Origin: Piezodorus guildinii
Taxonomy: Eukaryota > Arthropoda > Insecta > Hemiptera > Pentatomidae
DNA: 64,000 nt
Reading direction: 5' to 3'
NCBI GenBank assembly: GCA_023052935.1
Contig: CM041297.1
Coordinates: 109,545,563-109,609,562 of the forward strand
The notes under the pieces were generated by a model, which ran no database searches, had not been told where the DNA came from, and worked only from the letters and a program-made list of their open reading frames with translations. The stretch's first letter is position 1. Every line of letters begins with the position of its first letter. The translations under genes and the position numbers were made by a program. Below are positions 1 through 9,986 of the stretch, piece after piece.

Positions 1-130
1 GTTTTCAGATGCTTGAAAATGCGCTAGTGGCTGAAACGTTGCGAGATTCTAAAAGTGAATAATAAAAAATATATCAAAAACTTCTTTTGTAAAAAGGCCA
101 ATATATAAATCACACAAGTAGTTTTATTTA
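1..130 (+). repeat. Penelope-like element 3' end remnant
   Basis: The stretch with GCTGAAACGTTGCGA followed by an AT-rich tail resembles the Penelope-type ends at 35,030-35,160 and 35,540-35,680 in this window, including the downstream words CTTCTTTTGTAAAA and GGCC. It is cut by the window edge. No coding sequence is present. Family assignment is by resemblance to those copies only. Confidence 0.4.
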
Positions 131-1560
131 AACTATCTCAATTTAGAAAAAAATATTTTGCAGGCATTAACAAAATACATAAGACTCAGTACAAAATTCA
201 AAACAAAAAGAATTTCATATTCGTTAATTAAATACATAAAAACTAAATCGAATCAAAACTTAGTTCAATGATGTTACCAAAAAAGAAATAAACATGACAA
301 GGGCCCATAATGGGAAGTTAACATAATTTTTAACTTTTTTACATTTATTGCACGTAGAAACGGTTAGAAAATAATTCGAACAAACTATGAATCAGTAAAG
401 AATTCTTTAATGTTTAGTCAGATCTTTAATTTTTGTTTTCACTTAAAGGTAAGAGTGCATTAAATAAACATAAATATTGTAGATATTTACATTTAAAATA
501 TATACTTTAAGTATTCATTCAATAGTTTTTAAAAATATAAATTTATATCTACTGATCAGTAATGATATTAGTTTCAATAATGTTTTGAGCGAATCGTTTT
601 ACCACGATTGTCATGGTGGTTTTGTTCTCTTACTACGCCCTTCCTTACCACACAAATCATGGTTATGCGTGAAATGATAAATGCACTTCTGATTAGTACG
701 AATATAATAATCTTGTACAAGGAATATTACTTTGAAGGCTTCCAATTTGTCATTTTTGTTCCTCCTTCATCCGGGTTGGCTCTGCCTCATTCTCAGACTT
801 CCCTAAGTTCTTTATCAAAAATGACTTATCTATCAAAATTGAGCTGGGCTGCAATGATATAAGTCATGAGCAACCGATGAGAGTTCAAACTAGAGCATAG
901 AAGATCGAAATCCATGATGTTTAGCTCAAAAAATGCCTCTATATTCTGTAAAATATTGTTAGACCAGTCTATGATCACTAGAGATCGGATTTTCGTGTAG
1001 TAAAACGCCGAAAAGCGTCCAGTAAAAACCTTGACAAGTGCAATATCGTGCAATAAAAATCTCGAGATGTGCAAAATAGTGCAGCAAAACCAAAATATAT
1101 ATGCACCCTAAACATACAAAAAAAAAACCTAAATATATATATGGAAGAGGAACCTACCCTGTAAAGGTTGTTTTCTTGAGAAATTACTTCTATATAGTTA
1201 AAAAAAACAACACACGAATCACTTAAATAAAAAATCTATTTACATTTTTTTTTTCAAACTAGAAAAAATTATCTAAATCATTGACTTGTTTAATCAGATA
1301 ATTGATCATCAATCAAATATTTATCTGATTTGTTCCTTCGATAGTTAATTAGATTGTAAATTTACAAAATATGGAATAAGTCAATCTAAAAGAACTCCCT
1401 GAAAATAGTTTTACGAATTGATCATGAATGCTTGTGAACATAAATAGAGTATGTTTTGTAGATCAGGGTAATAAATGAAATATATATAAGTTTAATTTTA
1501 AATAATATTCATGGTAATCGACCGCTGTTTTTGTGTAGGCCTATTTTTCTGCTTCAATAT
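131..1560. other. AT-rich intergenic stretch
   Basis: No gene seen. Short open frames on both strands lack protein-like composition, and no recognisable repeat terminus was found. Confidence 0.5.
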
Positions 1561-1564
1561 ATAT

Positions 1565-1790
1565 GGGTGAGGGGGCGGGGTGGCCGAGCGTGTTAGCGCG
1601 CGTTGCTGTGAGCACGTTGCCTAGCAACAGATATCCGAAAAAGTAAAAACCAAATAATTACAAGTTCGACTCTCGTGCTGGGAGATTTTATCTCGGCATA
1701 TATCCCCCGCCATCACCCCCTGGCCCGAGAGAACCCCCGCCCCGTATAGCCTTCAAAGGCGAGGTAGGGGTGGACAAAAAAAAAAATAAA
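1565..1790 (+). repeat. tRNA-derived SINE (family C)
   Basis: The head GGTGGCCGAGCGTGTTAGC resembles a tRNA-Leu/Ser 5' half with an A box, and AAGTTCGACTCTCG fits a B box about 80 bases further on, with an insertion between them. A GC-rich body (CCCGAGAGAACCCCCGCC) and an A-rich tail follow. A reverse-strand piece of the same body lies at 2,618-2,712. The split tRNA-like head plus tail marks a SINE and not a working tRNA. Confidence 0.6.
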
Positions 1791-1799
1791 TAAAAAGCT

Positions 1800-2617
1800 T
1801 CAATATATGCTTGTGTCCAAAAAACAAAATAAAAATAATAATTTTTGTAAATCACGCCCTAAATTGTAACAAGGAAGCATTTTTGTTAACTATTTTACAA
1901 TTAGCGTCTGTTTCGAATTTTCTTTTACACCCCTTTGGTTTTGACTGATTACAAGCAATACAAAACAGTTTTCCCATGCGATGTAAGCTCGAAGTAAATA
2001 CATAGGTATCCAGGTTTTAATTTTTGACTTGACACTTATCCTTTCAGCATCATTTAAAAAATGATATTTAACCACTAAAAAATTCTGAAGAAAATTGGAG
2101 ATTTGAAATCGCACTCAAACCTAAATACTCAAAGAGAATTCTGAAGGGTTGTAAACACAGGATTCAGTATAGCTACAGCAATAACAACGAACTTCATAGA
2201 ATTAGTTCCGGAAGAGGCCGATTCGAAAATGACGTTAAACGAATGAAACTCATTATGTTAGACGAATGAGTTTACTTATTGAAGTCAGTAGTCCTAATAT
2301 TTCCGTTCATTTTTATTCTGTTATTAACTAATAATGTAACTGTAGATTTATAACAAGAGAAAGCTGATAAAATAAAATTTCAAATATTTATTAGTATTTC
2401 TATGTATTTTTATGACCGAAAATTTGGTTTAATCAATTGTGATAACAAAAACCTGAACCGCCTCTTGCATGGTACGGATCATCTTGGAGACCTACAGCAG
2501 AGCCTGCCTATCTTTGGACCGTTGCCAACCGATCCACACTGATGTAAAGACTTCCTTACCATTAGGGCGTGATTACAATAATTATTTTTATTTGTTTTGA
2601 CACAAGCATTATTAATT
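1800..2617. other. Intergenic, nothing recognised
   Basis: AT-rich sequence without a convincing open frame. The 74-codon minus-strand frame near 1,890-2,114 has no recognisable motif. Confidence 0.4.
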
Positions 2618-2712
2618 TTTTTTTTTTTTTTTTTTTTGTCCACCTACCTCGCCTTGAGCATACGGGGTCTCTCGGCAGGAGTGAGGTCGACCAGAGGTAA
2701 TCGCCCATTTCA
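2618..2712 (-). repeat. SINE family C fragment
   Basis: A T-run, then GTCCACCTACCTCGCC and ACGGGGTCTCTCGGC, match the reverse complement of the 3' half of the SINE at 1,565-1,790. Only the tail part is present. Confidence 0.6.
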
Positions 2713-3980
2713 CAGATATATTTTTTCTTTCAATTACAAACTCTAGATACTTTTACACGGAAAATTAAATCATTTAAATTCAATTGTTATATGAATGATC
2801 TATTTCAATAGAACTTTATTATCATAAAGTAAATCATCTCGAATCTCTGATAATCAGCTGAACTTCGTGTAGCTTATGTAAAATAAAATTATTTATTTTC
2901 TCAATACCATGAAGATAATTAATTATATTCTAGAAAACATTGCTTTAGCCAATCTCCCGGTTAACAATAGCCTATAATGTTAAGAAATATAGAAGAGCCT
3001 ATCAACGAGGTATGAAAAAACCACTCGATTTTCGTCCTTACAATATCATGTGTGACCTTACAAGTGACTTAACAAAATTAGCCTTCTTCTATCAAGATTG
3101 GCAGCTAATATGCATAATCTCTCTGGGGACTGAATTATTTCCTTTTTTATTATCTGTCCTTAATTTATTTTATTTTTTATTTTTTTGTAACGTAGTAAAA
3201 AATAATTTTCATGAAGTTCAGTAAACCTATCAGAATCTGAAAAATAAATAATCGTGGGAAACACGACTTGGCAACTGTTACCAATTTTGTATTTGTTTGT
3301 AATTTACATAGAATTTTATTTATCTAAGTTCGATAAAATTTAATTTTTTACGTGATTTGGATTTTATTAAAAACTAGACATTTCTGTCGAAATTGTTTTT
3401 GTTTTTTTACAGATAATTGACGTCATTACGAAGTGTGCTTGATCAACATGTATATCAGTAATAAAGCAGGAAGTCGTAGGTTTATAAGGCAAATCATAAA
3501 ATTAGTAAGTAACTCAAAAACTAAACAAACAAATTTAAAAAAGTTGCTTCCAACCGAATTAGAATATCTTCAGAACGTCTTTTCGGCATCGCACACTTGC
3601 TGTAAATCCGATGAGCGTCTTTTGTTCATGGATGTCAACAGTCCATTATAGTACAAAGAAAAGTGTTACGTATCCTTTTGGGCATCGAGGGTCAATCAGA
3701 ATATAGACCCATTTGTCAATCCTGTGACAGGCTAGATTAGGGATCTGAAGGAGGCTGGGCCAGGAAGGTGGATTTTGACAGCCTTGGCCGCGCCCTCAAC
3801 CTCTTGTATTGTACTCTTTTCTTCTTCTGCCCGAAGGAGTGTTTGTCCACGTTTGCCTTTGCTATTCCGCCGAACAAACACTACGCTGAGTAAACAAGTT
3901 GAAATTCATTCAGTAATATTCCATTCCTCGGATTGGTCCATTTATCTTGACCATGAACGTTAAATCATTTTGGCCAACCC
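2713..3980. other. Intergenic, one possible short exon
   Basis: At 3,412 a strong acceptor-like TTTTTTTACAG is followed at 3,506 by a donor-like GTAAGT, enclosing about 94 bases with an ATG at 3,448. All frames upstream of that ATG are closed, so it could only be a 5'-UTR/start exon. Nothing else supports it. The rest is AT-rich with no recognised features. Confidence 0.15.
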
Positions 3981-3989
3981 AAGCATCCG

Positions 3990-4345
3990 TATAAATAACG
4001 AGTTTAATTCTGCACTTGAAAACAACAAATTGAAAAATGTCAAACCGATCATCAGCTGCTGGATCTCATGATCAAGAAAGTGCAAGCGCGAGGAGGTAGT
4101 TATCGGCCTGAGAATAGGACACTGCCGTTTCACTCATGAGTACCTCATGGTACGATGGGATCCACCTCGATGTCATTTGTGTAATGTGACTCTCACAGTA
4201 AGTCATATTTTCCAAGAGTGTCCTCGTTGTAGTAGGGAATTTGTAAAATGTAGCGTACCACGTAGTCTCTGGGGCATTAAGCGATAATGATGGGGCCATC
4301 GACGGTGTCATTCAATTGGTGAAGAACATTCCTTTATACAAGCTC
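3990..4345 (+). pseudogene. LINE RNase H/C-terminal remnant
   Basis: A forward frame reads VVIGLRIGHCRFTHEYLM, then C-H-L-C-N and HIFQECPRC. This is the conserved tail of Jockey/I-type LINE ORF2 proteins: the RLRIGH..TH block followed by a Cys/His-rich region. Stops interrupt it downstream and no RT domain precedes it, so it is a decayed fragment. The exact clade cannot be told from so little. Confidence 0.6.
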
Positions 4346-5720
4346 ATTTAACACATTCAGGTTATTTTACGCACTTTTCGATATTACTCACACTTCTCAT
4401 TTTTACTTTTTGTTGCTAATCATTTTGTTTTCACTTCCGATTAAATCATAATATTTATTGTTCCTATTGTTCTGCTTTATTTTTATTGATTTCGTCCGTA
4501 CAGAATCGATTATTTTTTATCTTATTATTTTTTTTTTCTTATCATAGGTAAGTTAATCGTCTTCTGAAGATGTTTTGGGCAATAATAACCACTCGCAGTT
4601 TTTTGCCCTTAAAACCAAAACGAGTTTAATTAATGATAGAAGAACCATTATCGTAATAGATAGATTAAAGTATCCAATGTGGCTGACCTTCAGTTAATAC
4701 TGTTCTGGGAGATAGATAAAAAGATCAAGGAATTTAAAGGGGTGGTTGAAGAAATATGCCAAAAGCTTTTTATAATGGTGGATCGATCACCATTGGAAAT
4801 ACCACAACATACATTTATTTTTGGGTCCTCAAACCAGGCCATGTATTGCCCATTACATCAAAATAAATGTGTTTATATATTTATCTAGGACAAATACACT
4901 TCCATAGTTCTCACTTATTATAAATTCTAAGAAACAATAAACCTCCTCTTATACATGAACTCCTCCATTCTGATACACACTTATGAGGCACTAGATTTTG
5001 TTGGGGGCAAAAGTAGGGTGAAGAGGGCGAGTGGAAGGAAGGAACAAAGTGAGTTGAAAATAGGAAATTATTATTATCAATTATATTTTATTATTTCCTA
5101 CTTCATTCATTGTTAATTATTCCATTGGCATGTACACAACTAAATTAGGCTTGAACCTAAGTTTCCGTAAGGTATATCTAACCACTCTAAAATAATTCTA
5201 ATCATTGCCATTTATTCATAGTAGTATCATTGATAACTTTCTTGAGCAAACAGCTCTTCTCTTCCTTACAGCCTGGCTGTTAATCCCTATTTGCAAGAGA
5301 ATCGGCTTTGTTAAAAATTAACTAATACTTATGGTCTTCCATAAAATAGCAAAATTTTGTATTCCTAGTTTTCTATGATAATTTAAAAACTTTAATTAAG
5401 TGAATCAGCATATATCCAAAATTCATAGCCTCTTAATAGCATTTTAAAGTATTTTTTTTTTTTTTTTTTTTAGTTTTTGTCTTTTTTTTACCGTTATCAT
5501 TCCTAATGAATCCCTTGCTTTACAAACCACCAACCTCTAAACTTGACCCACTAAAACTTCATCCATGAAGAGGATGTAATCAGCATTTTTCCTATTATTT
5601 TATTAATGGCTTGCAGTTTTTAAATCGTGTAAATTGTTCTTCTGATTGTTGGTACAGATGATTCTCATAACTAATGTATCAACTTTTTTTTATGGGGATC
5701 ATCTGTAAATAATGAAGTAT
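4346..5720. other. Intergenic, nothing recognised
   Basis: AT-rich, with a long T tract near 5,450-5,472. The 69-codon plus-strand frame at 4,679-4,888 has no recognisable family signature. Confidence 0.4.
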
Positions 5721-5721
5721 A

Positions 5722-6012
5722 AAGGATCACCTGTGGTGTAGTAGCTAGCATAACAGCCTTCTAAGCCCAAGGTCATGGATTCAAACCTGACAGGTGTTCA
5801 GTAGGATTTGTTAATAGGAGTAAAAAGTCCTTAGTTATGCTGTCGTTCAGAGAGGATATAAAAAAGGTGGTCCCAAGCCTGTCCAATGTCGGGTACTCGT
5901 TTAAGATCCCTATTATAATTAAACCTGGATAGGCAAAATTTAGGACTACCATTGTAGCACCCTCTGATTAGCCACGGTAGCATAAAGTGATGTTAAATAA
6001 ATAAAATAAACT
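5722..6012 (+). repeat. tRNA-derived SINE (family A), near full length
   Basis: The head has TGGTGTAGTAGCTAGC (A-box-like) and GGATTCAAACC (B-box-like). A body shared with other copies follows (AAAAAGTCCTTAGTTATG, GTGGTCCCAAGCCTGTC, AAACCTGGATAGGCAAA), then a tail ending in AAATAAATAAA. Related copies occur at 18,720, 37,065 and 38,105 on the plus strand and at 14,770, 47,526 and 50,450 on the minus strand, making this the most abundant SINE here. Confidence 0.75.
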
Positions 6013-7237
6013 TTTTTTTATACTATCATTGATATGATATATAGTGAAAAATAAAGAAATGCTAAAATGCTAATCGTTAACAAAAGGCAAAAGAAAATTG
6101 TTCATTTTGACTAGTTACTTTAGGAGCCTCAATACCTGCTCAATAAAAATAATTCTCGAGGAATTGGTAAATTACTAATTTTGCAATGTCCTTCGAATTT
6201 TCAAGTTACTCAGCGAGATCCTGTGAGGATTTTGAAACAATTTTTGCCCAAAATATTAATAAATCAATACATTCTAACTAATATATAAGTAAATATCAAA
6301 ATAAAGAAAGCTAATAAAATTCAAGCATGTAAAAATACAAAAAGCAAATTAGTTGTGTTGTCAGAAAAATGATAAGTTTCCTTCAGGTATAGAAGGCACC
6401 TGAGTAATGCACAAGGTTTCTGTATTCATACACACTAACTTCACGAAAATCCCAAAGTTTTTAAGTAGTAATTAATTTATTAATTATTGAGAATAAGGTA
6501 TCAGCACTTAAAGCCTTTAGATTTTAGGTCTTTAGTACCCATTTACAGAAAAATAAATGATAATTAAGCTCATGTAATAAGATAAGAATGTAAAAGAAGA
6601 ATGCTAATGTGTAAAATACGAAGATAGTTGCAACAGAAATAAAAAGTTAAATCAGAAATATTTGTTCTACCATTATTCAAATAAGCCTATAAAGGTGTTC
6701 TTAACACCTAATCTCATCATATAAATTAAGAAGGAGTTCAATGATTTAAATTTTCACAAAAAAACACATTAACTAAAAGCAATGGTTTCAATGTAATCTA
6801 ATTTTTCTCCTCAAAATAAAACTGAAGTCCTACATAAAGTGGGTGATTATAAATAATTACATATGATTCTACATAAATTGATTGATTAATAAGAATTTTC
6901 CACTTACCTTATTTCATCAAGAGACTTGTTAGACAAAACCAAGTCTTCATCTTCATAAAAAAATGTTTCCTCTTAAAGTGAAGTTAATTATTTTGTATTC
7001 ATACACCTGAAAAAAAATTGTTTTATAAATTTTCAGATAGACTTACGAAAAAATAAAATGAATAAAAATGATAAAAAAAGACTAATTTTGTCTCCTGATC
7101 CAATAAATAGAAGTATATTTTCCAAATTCCAATATGTACATTAATAGTATATTGACATAGCAATATGTACCTAGAGATTGAGATGTGTATTTTTTCTGGT
7201 TAATGTTAATGTCATTTGTAGAATCCAAATAATTAAT
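6013..7237. other. Intergenic, nothing recognised
   Basis: AT-rich sequence with no convincing open frame, RNA gene or repeat terminus. Confidence 0.4.
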
Positions 7238-7512
7238 TGGGGAGCAGCATGGTCTAGTGGATAGAGCACTCATCTACTCTTCTCCGGGTCCCGGTTTCGA
7301 ACCCCCAGCTTGAGGCAGAATTATTTATTCAGTTACTTCAGCTGTAGAGCGACCCTGGGGTATGGGGACCCTACAGGGGCATACCCAGCCTCCAAAAAGT
7401 GGTTACCCAATCATTGGGGAAAAACCTAATGGCTGAGTATGATTAAGGCCTAATCTTTTCATTGCATGACCATTAGCCTTCATGGGTTGTAAAGGTACAG
7501 GTTTTTTGTTCT
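7238..7512 (+). repeat. tRNA-derived SINE (family B)
   Basis: The head carries TGGTCTAGTGGATAGAGCA (A box) and CGGTTTCGAACCCC (B box). A unique body follows with GGGGTATGGGGACCCT and a 3' part ending GGTTGTAAAGGTACAGG. The 3' part recurs at 25,945-26,085 and a reverse copy at 38,405-38,665. Confidence 0.7.
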
Positions 7513-7734
7513 TTTTTATAATTAACTAAAAAGATTTAAGCTATAAATAATTCTCTTCTCATTGTTCATGTAACAATATTTGTTTTTTTAACTAAATAAT
7601 TTTATTTATACCTTGAGAGAGATAATACTCAAAGGTGTATCCAACTGACATTCATATCATTTGTACCCATATTTCAAACAAGTTTGTAAATGGGTCCATG
7701 TAGTTTGTCATGAAGTTATTTGTAATTTGTTTTA

Positions 7735-8020
7735 ATTTTATTAAATTCAGAATATTTAAGTCAGTGTGAAGGGATTCTTTGAAATCTAATTGTTAAATCG
7801 TATTAAAATCTGGTATTGAAATGTTTGACTTTAACATTACTTGTTAAAATACAGATATTTAACTACCAAACATTTTTTTATTTAAGAATAGATTGAATTG
7901 TATATGGAATATTTCAGAAACCCAACATATCTGGACAGCATTTATTTTATATAAAGTTTTTCTTTCTCGGATACAAGGAAACAAAAATTGAATAAAATAG
8001 AGACAATTCAAACTGTAAAT
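7735..8020 (+). repeat. Dispersed repeat, copy of 14,425-14,700
   Basis: From TTCAGAATATTTAAGTCAGT through ATCTGGACAG, GGATACAAGGAAACA and ACAATTCAAA this stretch matches 14,425-14,700 base for base over most of its length. In the second copy the repeat continues leftward into a LINE endonuclease/linker remnant, so this copy looks like a shorter fragment of the same element. Confidence 0.6.
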
Positions 8021-8454
8021 TAAAAAAACATATATCAGGAAATATATTGATTATCAGATGTGGAAAAACAGAGATGATTTTATACAATAAAATATTTTAC
8101 TGAAGAGCATGTAATGTAGGAATACACAGAAATGTAGAAACAGAAAGATAAAGATTATAATTATTATGTGTGGAATATCTTACAGCACTATTTTTGATTT
8201 TTTTTTTGACACATTTGTTACTTCCAGACAGTATTTTTTGTTAATTTGTTGAAAACTTCATCAGAAAAGCAAAGATTTTTCAAAAAAAAAATATGATTGT
8301 TAAGTTGATTTTATTTGTGATTCACATTGCTCTAAATAGTAATCTAATATTTTAATTAGATAACTTTCACACAGTGTTTACAGATGTTACAGAGTGAATG
8401 TAAATTATAATGAATATACAAATTAATTAAAATAACCAATAAGCTAAATTTGTT

Positions 8455-8458
<4 letters not shown>

Positions 8459-8539
<81 letters not shown>
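8459..8539. repeat. (TA)n microsatellite
   Basis: An uninterrupted TA run of about 80 bases. Confidence 0.95.
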
Positions 8540-8543
<4 letters not shown>

Positions 8544-9060
8544 AATATACCCATTTTTTATAATTATAGTGGTTATTAATTTATATATTTGTTGTTGAGT
8601 TGAGGCAGGCTAACAATAAGGTAAAAGGTAAATTTTGAATAACAGCTCTTATTTGTTTGTTTGTAAACATAACCTCCATTTTGGATGCAAGGGACATCCC
8701 AGGTAAAAACCCAGGTAGAAGAAAGATACCTGAGGATAGTCAGTTTTCAGGGGAGTTGGGGTGATGAGCTGAGGGAGGTATGAGCAGCTGTCTGAATATG
8801 AAGAAACATTGTTAGCCTGCCTGCATATTATTTGTGTTATTTTTGTAAGTTATTATTATGATTAAAAAAGTTATATAAAAGATTATGTGCCTGATTGTCA
8901 AGAACCCATATCATACCCTGAGAGATAAATTGAATATTAATTAAGTAAATATTTGTGTTAATTGATTTTTTCTTAAAAGAATATTATTTTAAAAAATAAG
9001 CATATTATATAATTTGGCTCCCAACTAGGTGTGGCTTAATTTGTTAAATATTAAGACCAC
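8540..9060. other. Intergenic upstream of the split ORF
   Basis: No gene seen. It lies immediately upstream of the open frame starting at 9,123, so any promoter for that frame would be here. Confidence 0.4.
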
Positions 9061-9064
9061 GACA

Positions 9065-9070
9065 ATCAGT
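9065..9070 (+). promoter_or_regulatory. Possible arthropod initiator (ATCAGT)
   Basis: ATCAGT matches the arthropod Inr core (TCAGT) and lies 53 bases before the ATG of the open frame at 9,123. There is no clear TATA box at the expected distance. A six-base match is weak evidence by itself. Confidence 0.2.
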
Positions 9071-9122
9071 GCACAATTTATAGTTTACTAAGTTTTTTAA
9101 GTGTTATTTATAAGCAAACAAT

Positions 9123-9638
9123 ATGGAGGACCAAGGAAATAATAGTTATTCAGATAGGACAGAAAAGATTCAGATATTCAAACAATTCATGATGATGATG
9201 GAAAAATTGGAACAAAAGATAGATAAATTTGGAACAGAAGTATTAGAAACCGTCACAAGTATTACATCAGAAATAAAAATTGATTCCCAGAAAAGAACAT
9301 TCACTGAAGATGAAGAAAACCATAAAATAGATCCTACAGACCAAGAGAGTGAAGAGTTTACAACAGAAACAGTAACTCCTATTTGTAAAGAAGAAGCTCT
9401 ATCAAACACTACAGAACAAGAGAGTGAAAAGTTTACAACAGAAACAGTAACTCCTATTTGTAAAGAAGAAGCTCTATCAAACACTACACATTCAAATGGT
9501 ATTGAAGAGATCCAGGACAAGGCTGTTATAACTAGTTCTATTGATGTGAAGGAAAGTGTAAACATCAAAGAAGATGAAATTTGTGATGTGAAACCCAGTG
9601 ACAGCAAGTGCTTAATTTTCAGAACTTTAATAAGTGCC
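9123..9638 (+). CDS. Unknown acidic protein, 5' part of an ORF split by an RTE insertion
   Basis: 172 codons from ATG at 9,123 run in phase up to the target-site duplication of the RTE element, and the frame resumes at 12,926, giving 260 codons if the element is ignored. Residues about 15-55 are Met/Glu/Lys-rich (MMMMEKLEQKID) and look coiled-coil-forming. Residues about 60-165 are acidic and low in complexity. A 75-bp direct duplication (9,339-9,413 and 9,414-9,488) encodes two 25-residue units differing at two residues. No family is recognised. With the LINE in place translation would run past 9,638 and stop at 9,713. It could be a host gene or the first ORF of another mobile element. The open frame over both halves suggests it was intact until recently. 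Confidence 0.5.
9339..9488 (+). repeat. In-frame 75-bp tandem duplication (2 copies)
   Basis: Two adjacent 75-base units, each encoding a segment with FTTETVTPICKEEALSNTT, differ only at the codons for D/E (first position) and E/K (sixth position). The length is a multiple of three, so the frame is kept. Confidence 0.9.
9628..9638 (+). repeat. Target-site duplication, left copy
   Basis: TAATAAGTGCC here is repeated exactly at 12,915-12,925, flanking the RTE element on both sides. Confidence 0.85.
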
Positions 9639-9685
9639 GTGGTGAAGGCAGGCCTACTAGGGGATCAGGACCACGAACTCAAACC

Positions 9686-9712
9686 TGCTAGCGTTGGGCA
9701 GCGGCAACGCTA
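9686..9712 (+). other. Perfect hairpin in the RTE 5' leader
   Basis: CTAGCGTTG and CAACGCTAG form a 9-bp perfect stem around a loop of about 9 bases. It lies near the 5' end of the element, where some non-LTR elements carry self-cleaving HDV-like ribozymes. The ribozyme idea is not shown by the sequence, only the stem is. Confidence 0.4.
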
Positions 9713-9986
9713 GTATCTCAATGAGGCTGAAGGTGGCATATTGACTGGTTAGGCTCAATGAGAATCAAGGAGTAGAATACATACTGCGAGGGTGGACGCA
9801 GCTCTAAAGTCGTGGTGAAGACAATGCGTCTAGAGGGTGAGAACCTTGAACACAAATCTCCCTGTCCTTCAGGTAAAAAGGTTGGGCGAAGGGCTAACTA
9901 CCCGTCCCCGGAAAACGTATACTGTTTTGAGACCACAAAAAGAAATAGCCGGACTGTCTTTAAGGAAACGACCACGGATTTGTCAT

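Noticed and set aside
1570..1680. Possible tRNA-Leu/Ser gene
   Set aside because: The A-to-B box distance is too long and no acceptor stem closes. It belongs to a SINE.
7250..7310. Possible functional tRNA gene (A and B boxes)
   Set aside because: The boxes are followed by a shared non-tRNA body, and related copies occur elsewhere in the window, so it is a SINE head.
9170..9607. 145-codon minus-strand open frame
   Set aside because: It is antisense to the plus-strand frame at 9,123, whose composition and continuation after the LINE are better. It is a shadow of its codon bias and repeat.
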